Shown: positions 59,671 to 64,000 of the stretch, piece by piece
Layout of the letters: each line of letters starts with the position of its first letter
Numbering within the stretch: the stretch's first letter is position 1
Assembly: GCF_008327685.1 (NCBI RefSeq)
Contig: NZ_BDDE01000014.1
Coordinates: 186,001 to 250,000, forward strand
Origin: Actinomadura sp. K4S16
GTDB lineage: Bacteria; Actinomycetota; Actinomycetes; Streptosporangiales; Streptosporangiaceae
Length of the DNA stretch: 64,000 nt
Reading direction: 5' to 3'
Notes under the pieces: model-generated
Seen by the model: the letters and a program-made list of their open reading frames with translations, nothing else
The model's database searches: none
Told to the model about the DNA's origin: nothing
Position numbers and translations under genes: made by a program

Positions 59671-60327
59671 ATGCGTCACATCCATGCCACGAAGCGCCTC
59701 GCCACGGCCGGGCTCCTGGCCACCGGACTCGTCGCGGCCCCGGCCTCGGCGACGGCCTTCGCCGCCGCGCCCGGGGGCGAAGGCTCCGCGTACGGGCTGA
59801 CGGCCACCGGCCCGATCGCCATCCCGCCCATACCCGCCGTCTCGTCCAGCACGGGCCCGGTCAGCAAGAGCCTGCTCCGCGAGGCCCACACCGACCTGGT
59901 CAAGGCGTCCGCGCTGGACGTCAAGGCCGCGCCCGACCGCGCCAGCTCGTCCGTAGCGCGCCTGGCCGTCCCGTCCGCGAAGCTGATGGCGGACGCCGTC
60001 AGCGCCAAGTGCACCGCCGGAAGCGGCGCCGCGCACCTCGCCCGCGCCACGCTCGCCGGCCGGCGGCTGGACGCCAGCCCGCCGCCCAACACCACCATCC
60101 CCGTCGACGTGCAGGGCCTCGGCCGGACGGCCCTGACCCTCAACAAGCAGCAGCGCATGCCCGACGGCCGCCTCGCCGTCACCGGCATGGAGCTGGCCCT
60201 GCCCGGCAAGAAGGGCGCCGTCCGGGTCGCGTCCGCCACCTGCGGCAAGGCCGCCGGCCCGGCGCACGGCCCGTCCGAGGCGCCCGCGCCGACCCCGGTC
60301 AAGCACGACCTGCCGGTCACCGGCTGA
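59671..60327 (+). CDS. choice-of-anchor-P surface protein ending in LPVTG
   Basis: 218 residues. Signal peptide (GLLATGLVAAPASATAFA), a beta-rich body with a Cys pair (SAKCTAGSG, ASATCGKA), and a last segment PTPVKHDLPVTG followed at once by the stop codon. Sortase substrates carry a hydrophobic span and basic tail after LPxTG; here both are missing. ATG start. Confidence 0.85.
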   Translation: MRHIHATKRLATAGLLATGLVAAPASATAFAAAPGGEGSAYGLTATGPIAIPPIPAVSSSTGPVSKSLLREAHTDLVKASALDVKAAPDRASSSVARLAVPSAKLMADAVSAKCTAGSGAAHLARATLAGRRLDASPPPNTTIPVDVQGLGRTALTLNKQQRMPDGRLAVTGMELALPGKKGAVRVASATCGKAAGPAHGPSEAPAPTPVKHDLPVTG

Positions 60328-60341
60328 CCGTCCCGCAATCC

Positions 60342-60373
60342 ACGGCCCGGCGGGCGGATGCCCGCCGGGCCGT
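60342..60373. terminator. bidirectional terminator
   Basis: A perfect 14-bp stem (acggcccggcgggc and complement) with loop ggat, between the convergent surface protein and RsbW-like genes. Confidence 0.9.
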
Positions 60374-60383
60374 CGCATGTCCC

Positions 60384-60797
60384 TCAGTTCGCCAACGACT
60401 TCTCGAAATGCACGATCGAACCGTTCCGGTGAGCGCGCCCCGCGATCTGCACGTCCTCCGTGAACGCGCGCATCAGCAGCAGCCCCCGCCCGTGCTCGGC
60501 CAGCGACGGCACCTCAACGCGCTCCCACCCCGCGGCCCCGTCCGCCCCGTCCACCGTGCCCCCGTCGATGACGTCCACGACGCACCGCGCCCCGTCCATC
60601 CGCGCCCGGACCTCGTACTCCATTCCGGCCGCGGCATGCTGGATGACGTTCGCACACGCCTCACCCAGCGCGAGCGCTATATCGGCACGGATCTCGGAAC
60701 CCACTCCGAGCCCGCGGAGGGAGGCGTCGAGCGTGTGCCGCACCAGCGGAGCGCTCTCCGCGTTCCTAGGCAGGGTCATTTCAAGAACGACCTCCAT
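60384..60797 (-). CDS. RsbW-like ATP-binding regulator
   Basis: 137 residues. HATPase_c_2 motifs: ALGEACANVIQHAAAG (N box), DVIDGG and EHGRGLLLMRAFTEDVQ. Start ATG at 60797 has GGAGG nine bases upstream; the frame is open to 60824. Likely an anti-sigma or partner-switching kinase; no partner adjacent. Confidence 0.85.
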   Translation of the reverse strand: MEVVLEMTLPRNAESAPLVRHTLDASLRGLGVGSEIRADIALALGEACANVIQHAAAGMEYEVRARMDGARCVVDVIDGGTVDGADGAAGWERVEVPSLAEHGRGLLLMRAFTEDVQIAGRAHRNGSIVHFEKSLAN

Positions 60798-61253
60798 GCC
60801 AATCGCCTCCGTTCCCTCTAGCACACAGATTTCCCACCTGTAACGATCAGAAACTCTGGCGGCCCTCTCCTCCTTCGGGCCTAGCGGCCCTCCATCGTCG
60901 AGAACCGCGGGCGATCGCTGGCATCGCTCCGGCTCGCCTTGCGGCTCGCTGCGCGATCAGTTTCTCGCAAGCTCGAAACTGCCTTCGGACGCGATCGCAA
61001 CCATTGAGGTCGTCGCGGGGTTACGGCGGGGGCCAAGGTCGGTGCGTCCGGTGGTTCGGTCTGCTCGTCAGGCATGGCTTGGGAGCAGCCGGGCTTGCTC
61101 GTTTTGCCAAGGCTTCGCTCGCGAGCAGATTCTGCCTCGGTCGGATCTGATCGCGAGCGCGCGGGCCGGCGGTTTTGTGGCGGGCGTTCGGGTTGGGGCG
61201 GTCGCTCTGGTTTGGGTGTCACGCCGTTGAGTGGGGTGCTTCCCTTTGGGGGC
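60798..61253. other. gene-free region with imperfect inverted repeats
   Basis: No credible gene. gcgatcgc palindromes bound 60910-60998. cagtttc/gaaactg form a 7-bp stem at 60954-60977. Near the right end gctcgcgagcagat (61117-61130) pairs with atctgatcgcgagc (61145-61158) over 13 of 14 positions. The region may hold a degraded repeat element. Confidence 0.45.
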
Positions 61254-61631
61254 TTATTGGTTCACGTCGCCTGCGAGGTGGCGGGCGGCGGCGACCTGGT
61301 CCTCGTCCAGGCCCTGGTAGTCGCTGCGGCGGTTCTGTTCGGCCTGGTCGTCGATCCACTTGCCGTGGGCCTCCCAGGCGGCCTGCTTGCTGACGCCCAT
61401 GGCGGCGCCGATCTGCGCCCAGGAGGCGCCCGCGCGGCGGGCCGAGCGGACGGCCAGCTGCCGTCCGTAGACCGCCTTCCGCGCGATCACCTCCCCCAGC
61501 GCGAGGAGTTCGAGGACCTCCTCGCGCCGGAGCGGCGGTTCGCCGACGGCGTCCTGGACCCACAGTTCGTCGTACCGGGCCGCCGCGCTCGTCAGCGTGA
61601 TGTCTCGCTCGATCCCATCTGGAGTGACCAT
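61254..61631 (-). CDS. small HTH regulator
   Basis: 125 residues. Helix-turn-helix SWAQIGAAMGVSKQAAWEAH near the middle and a C-terminal helical end (DYQGLDEDQVAAARHLAGD). Resembles sigma-region-4-like small regulators. ATG at 61631. Its promoter contains the overlapping dyads at 61645-61680, so autoregulation is likely. Confidence 0.8.
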   Translation of the reverse strand: MVTPDGIERDITLTSAAARYDELWVQDAVGEPPLRREEVLELLALGEVIARKAVYGRQLAVRSARRAGASWAQIGAAMGVSKQAAWEAHGKWIDDQAEQNRRSDYQGLDEDQVAAARHLAGDVNQ

Positions 61632-61644
61632 GGTTCGAGTGTGA

Positions 61645-61680
61645 ACGTCAAGTGACCTTGACGTCAAGCATCCTTGACGT
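61645..61680. promoter_or_regulatory. two overlapping 20-bp palindromic operators
   Basis: acgtcaag-tgac-cttgacgt (61645-61664) and acgtcaag-catc-cttgacgt (61661-61680), sharing acgt. The centre contains cttgacgtcaag, palindromic itself. Read toward the HTH gene, TTGACG boxes overlap the arms. The DUF1801 stop codon lies inside. Confidence 0.85.
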
Positions 61681-62029
61681 CGTTTTCCAGCGCGCACGCC
61701 TGCTTCACCCAGTCGGCGAACAGGGGCGCGTCGACGTCGTCCAGGCCGCGCAGCTTCGCGCCGGCCATCTGCCTGGACATGGCCTCCAGGCGACCCGCCC
61801 CGTCCTCGATGAGCTGGCCCTTGAAGAAGCCGAACGTCACGTACTTCGGATACGCCTTGAGGAAGCACACGGGCTTCTTTCCGATGCTCCATGTCGGCTG
61901 GCCGTGCCACAGCGCGGGCTCGATCCCGGGCATTGCCTCGTTGACCACCGCGAGCGCCTTCTCCAGGACGTCGCGCAGCCCCTCCGGCACGTCCGCCACG
62001 TACTCCTGGACATTCGCGTGCTTACCCAT
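61664..62029 (-). CDS. DUF1801 protein
   Basis: 121 residues: VQEYVADVPEGLRDVLEKAL, MPGIEPALWHGQPTWSIGK, PVCFLKAYPKYVTFGFFKG. A DUF1801 (YdhG-like) protein of unknown role. AGGGGA precedes the ATG by 5 bases. Its stop lies inside the operator of the HTH gene downstream. Confidence 0.88.
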   Translation of the reverse strand: MGKHANVQEYVADVPEGLRDVLEKALAVVNEAMPGIEPALWHGQPTWSIGKKPVCFLKAYPKYVTFGFFKGQLIEDGAGRLEAMSRQMAGAKLRGLDDVDAPLFADWVKQACALENDVKDA

Positions 62030-62118
62030 GTCGATCCCCTCTCTCGTCATCAACGCGTCGAGCACGGGACCGCCGGATCGACAATCGCGAGAGTTCTCTT
62101 TCCTGTGGCGTGGGTCAC

Positions 62119-62146
62119 TTGACCCGGGGAGGGCGCCGGGCAGACT
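62119..62146 (+). promoter_or_regulatory. promoter of the SepF-like gene
   Basis: TTGACC at 62119-62124 and CAGACT at 62141-62146, 16 bp apart. GTG follows six bases after the -10, so the transcript is probably leaderless. Confidence 0.55.
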
Positions 62147-62152
62147 GGGTGC

Positions 62153-62359
62153 GTGGTCAAGTCGCTGCGTCCCCAGAACTACAACGAGGTCCTGTACGTG
62201 GGGCACTACTTCCGCAAGGGCGTCCCCGTGCTCATGGACCTGACCGACCTCCCGGATGGCGACGCCAAGCGCCTGGTCGACTTCGCCACCGGCCTGGTCT
62301 TCGGCCGCGGCGGCGCCTTCGACCGCGTCGACCGAAAGCTCTTCCTCCTGCAACCCTGA
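62153..62359 (+). CDS. short SepF-like protein
   Basis: 68 residues: RPQNYNEVLYVGHYFRKGVP, VLMDLTDLPDGDAKRLVDFA and a FLLQP end correspond to the C-terminal SepF core (DUF552). Normal SepF has a membrane-binding N-terminus and over 130 residues; both are absent here. A paralogue lacking membrane targeting. GTG start; leaderless geometry. Confidence 0.85.
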   Translation: MVKSLRPQNYNEVLYVGHYFRKGVPVLMDLTDLPDGDAKRLVDFATGLVFGRGGAFDRVDRKLFLLQP

Positions 62360-62472
62360 ACGGGCCCGAAGTGCGGAAGGCTCGGGGTCGCCCTCGACGG
62401 ATTCCAGGAGGACCACCTGGGATTTCCGGGTGGTGCGCTCCTGGTGAACCGCGTATTCGCGGACCGCGGGTA

Positions 62473-63096
62473 TCACGCCTCCCGGACGCTGACGGCGGCG
62501 CGGTGGTGGCGGGGTGTTTCGATCTCGTCGAGCAGTGCGATCGCGAAGTCCTGGTAGGTGATCCGGCTTGCCGGGTCTCCGTGATCGGCGATCCGGTACC
62601 GGCCGGTGGGCGCGCCGGCGTGGTCGAAGTCGCCCGCGGGGGCCACGTAGGCCCAATCGAGGTCATTGGCCCGAAGCTCGTCCAGGCCCGCCGCATGGCC
62701 GAGGTAGAAGGAGCGGTACTCGTTGGGGTAGCCGGGCTCGTCCATCAGGGGAGCGCCGGACGCCCCCGGAAGGATCGATGCGAGACCGACCAGCACCAGG
62801 CGCGGGACGCCCGCTTTCGCCAGGCCGGTGGCCAGGGCCCGGGCCGAGGTGGTGAAGAAGTCGTGCGGCGGCACGGACAGGTCCGCGGCCGCGCTGATGG
62901 CGGCGTCATGCCCGGCGGCCGTCTGCTGGATGCCGGCCGCGTCGGTGACATCGCCCGCCGCCACTTGCGCGCCGGCCAGGTCGGTGTGGCGTGCCGGGTC
63001 GCGCACCACGGCGGTGACCCGGTGGCCGCGCCGGTGCGCCTCGGCGACGGCCCGCCGCCCGGCCCTTCCTCCCGCGCCGAAGATCACGATGTTCAC
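62473..63096 (-). CDS. NAD(P)-binding SDR-a type oxidoreductase
   Basis: 207 residues: VNIVIFGAGGRAGRRAVAEA cofactor motif, VVRDPARH, VPRLVLVGLASILPG, ITYQDFAIALLDEIE. Atypical extended SDR of the NmrA/YwnB kind. Divergent from HxlR, as is common for such redox proteins. GTG start. Confidence 0.88.
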   Translation of the reverse strand: MNIVIFGAGGRAGRRAVAEAHRRGHRVTAVVRDPARHTDLAGAQVAAGDVTDAAGIQQTAAGHDAAISAAADLSVPPHDFFTTSARALATGLAKAGVPRLVLVGLASILPGASGAPLMDEPGYPNEYRSFYLGHAAGLDELRANDLDWAYVAPAGDFDHAGAPTGRYRIADHGDPASRITYQDFAIALLDEIETPRHHRAAVSVREA

Positions 63097-63163
63097 GACG
63101 AACCGCCTCTCACCAGGGCCGGAGCCCGTGTGCCCGGCCGGTTCGCCGACGTTAGCGGCGGCC

Positions 63164-63174
63164 GCGGTTACCGC
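63164..63174. promoter_or_regulatory. 11-bp palindrome between SDR and HxlR
   Basis: gcggt-t-accgc between the two divergent starts. A candidate HxlR operator. Confidence 0.35.
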
Positions 63175-63198
63175 CGGGATACCGGCTATCGTGAGGCC

Positions 63199-63582
63199 AT
63201 GAGGGAACCGCTGCCCGCCGACATGTTCGACGAGTTGTGCCCGTCCTCGCTCAATCCGATCCGCTTCGGCGACAAGTGGGCGGCGCTCGTCATCCGCTGC
63301 CTTGAGCACGGGCCGCGCCGCTTCTCCGAACTGCGCGTGCCCCTGAGCCGCGTCACTCCCAAGGTCCTCACCCAGTCGCTGCGCTCCCTCGAACGGGACG
63401 GACTGGTCAAGCGCACCGTCTACGCCGAGGCCACCCCGCACGTCGAGTACGAACTGACCCCGCTGGGCCGCAGCATGCTCGAACCGATGGCGGCCGCCTG
63501 CGCCTGGACCGACCAGCACTGGGACGAACTACTCGACGCCCGCGAGTCCTACGACGCCACCCGCCTCGACCAAGCCGGCTGA
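63199..63582 (+). CDS. HxlR-family regulator
   Basis: 127 residues: PIRFGDKWAALVIRCLEHG, FSELRVPLSRVTPKVLTQSL, ERDGLVKRTVY and the C-terminal YELTPLGRSML. TATCGT lies six bases before the ATG, fitting leaderless initiation. Likely controls the divergent oxidoreductase in response to an electrophile; inference. Confidence 0.92.
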   Translation: MREPLPADMFDELCPSSLNPIRFGDKWAALVIRCLEHGPRRFSELRVPLSRVTPKVLTQSLRSLERDGLVKRTVYAEATPHVEYELTPLGRSMLEPMAAACAWTDQHWDELLDARESYDATRLDQAG

Positions 63583-63731
63583 AACGCGACGGCCGAGGTA
63601 GAGGAAATCAGCAGGTCGCAGTCGTTTCCGGCTCGCCGTTTTTCGGCGCGTTACTCCTCTTACCGCTGGTTGGTAGTGGGACGGTCCGTGCTTTCCTGAT
63701 TCTGTCGGGCGACGCCACTATGTTGCTCCGC

Positions 63732-64000
63732 ATGCCGCAGAACGAGAATTCTCTCGTCATTCCTGACGATTGGCGCGCCGCTTTCCATCCACGTCGCGGC
63801 GGGACGCCCGGGCCCCCGCTCGAACTCGACGGGGACGCCGTCTCCGCCGTTCAGCGGTGGACGAAGGAGACGCGCGACGAGATCGACCATCTGCTGGCCT
63901 CTCCGCAAAGCCCTGGAGGCCTGGTCGAGTCCGCCCGCGCATACCTGCGGGGCGAGGCGAACCCTCAGGGAGCCGCCGTCATCGCGGCCTGCCTCGCCGC
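63732..64000 (+). CDS. N-terminus of a DUF4132 protein (runs off the window)
   Basis: 89 complete codons are visible: LVIPDDWRAAFHPRRGGTPG, VQRWTKETRDEIDHLL and ARAYLRGEANPQGAAVIAA. This matches the start of actinomycete DUF4132 proteins, large proteins of unknown function. ATG at 63732 follows TATGTT by seven bases; ATG at 63720 is an in-frame alternative. Confidence 0.7.
   Translation, partial: MPQNENSLVIPDDWRAAFHPRRGGTPGPPLELDGDAVSAVQRWTKETRDEIDHLLASPQSPGGLVESARAYLRGEANPQGAAVIAACLA

Noticed and set aside
60881..61222. 113-residue minus-strand frame in the gap
   Set aside because: Pro/Arg/Ser-rich with no ribosome binding site or domain; it covers the repeats of the gap.
1..64000. tRNA, rRNA, CRISPR, integrase or complete insertion sequence
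   Set aside because: None recognised on either strand; repeats seen are short, tandem or palindromic rather than CRISPR-like.

Overview
The window is very GC-rich (third codon positions almost all G or C) with many GTG and TTG starts. It carries bldC, a WhiB-family gene, spo0M, LPxTG and rhomboid genes, and several RsbW- and SpoIIE-type regulators. This points to a sporulating actinomycete. The order bldC - hypothetical - vdh - DUF3073 - purM - purF - sterol-carrier gene resembles the Streptomyces chromosome, and the low-complexity gene inserts suggest Actinomadura or a relative in Thermomonosporaceae. The genus is an inference. No rRNA, tRNA, CRISPR array, complete insertion sequence or prophage was recognised.

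Layout. 0-6 kb: LacI and TetR regulators, a hairpin-rich gap, bldC, and a conserved hypothetical divergent from valine dehydrogenase. 6-10.6 kb: DUF3073, then purF-purM (minus, ATGA-coupled), a small membrane protein, a LamG-like protein and a sterol-carrier protein. 10.7-15.1 kb: a receptor-type Ser/Thr (pseudo)kinase, a secreted subtilisin and a coiled-coil secreted protein. 15.1-18.8 kb: accessory genes (DUF2199, lipoprotein, membrane protein, orphan Imm10, DUF1737). 18.9-24 kb: purS, an RsbW-like ATPase gene, purQ and purL on the minus strand. 24-29.5 kb: a membrane beta-helix protein and a three-gene 2-oxoacid dehydrogenase operon (E1 alpha, E1 beta, E2). 30-43 kb: secreted proteins, an acyl-CoA dehydrogenase with a TetR gene, UDP-glucose dehydrogenase, a Gdx/SugE exporter, spo0M, a second membrane beta-helix protein, an SDR, a rhomboid protease and WhiB. 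43-50 kb: a polyphosphate neighbourhood (CYTH-CHAD, MutT1-like Nudix, ppk) interrupted by an arsR-SRPBCC-SDR operon. 50-58.6 kb: a pentapeptide protein, an ECF sigma factor with its CU044_5270 partner, a response-regulator phosphatase coupled to a histidine kinase, a GAF-SpoIIE protein and MarR. 58.8-64 kb: an L,D-transpeptidase, an anchor-P surface protein, a second RsbW-like ATPase, a small HTH regulator, DUF1801, a short SepF-like protein, an NAD(P)-binding protein with HxlR, and the start of a DUF4132 gene.

The genes cover de novo purine synthesis (PurF, PurM, PurS, PurQ, PurL), branched-chain amino acid and 2-oxoacid catabolism, polyphosphate metabolism, and several partner-switching or two-component signalling modules. 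The strongest oddities are in the purine enzymes. PurL carries about 375 extra N-terminal residues built around some 22 copies of a Gly/Pro/Gln decapeptide, read through from an ATGA-coupled start. PurF carries an in-frame Gly/Pro insertion made of a duplicated 33-bp element around a perfect hairpin. Other notable points are a Ser/Thr kinase whose catalytic Asp is Gly, an Imm10 immunity gene without its toxin, several near-perfect operators (42001-42025, 61645-61680), a PHO-box-like repeat before ppk, and a recurrent leaderless promoter geometry.
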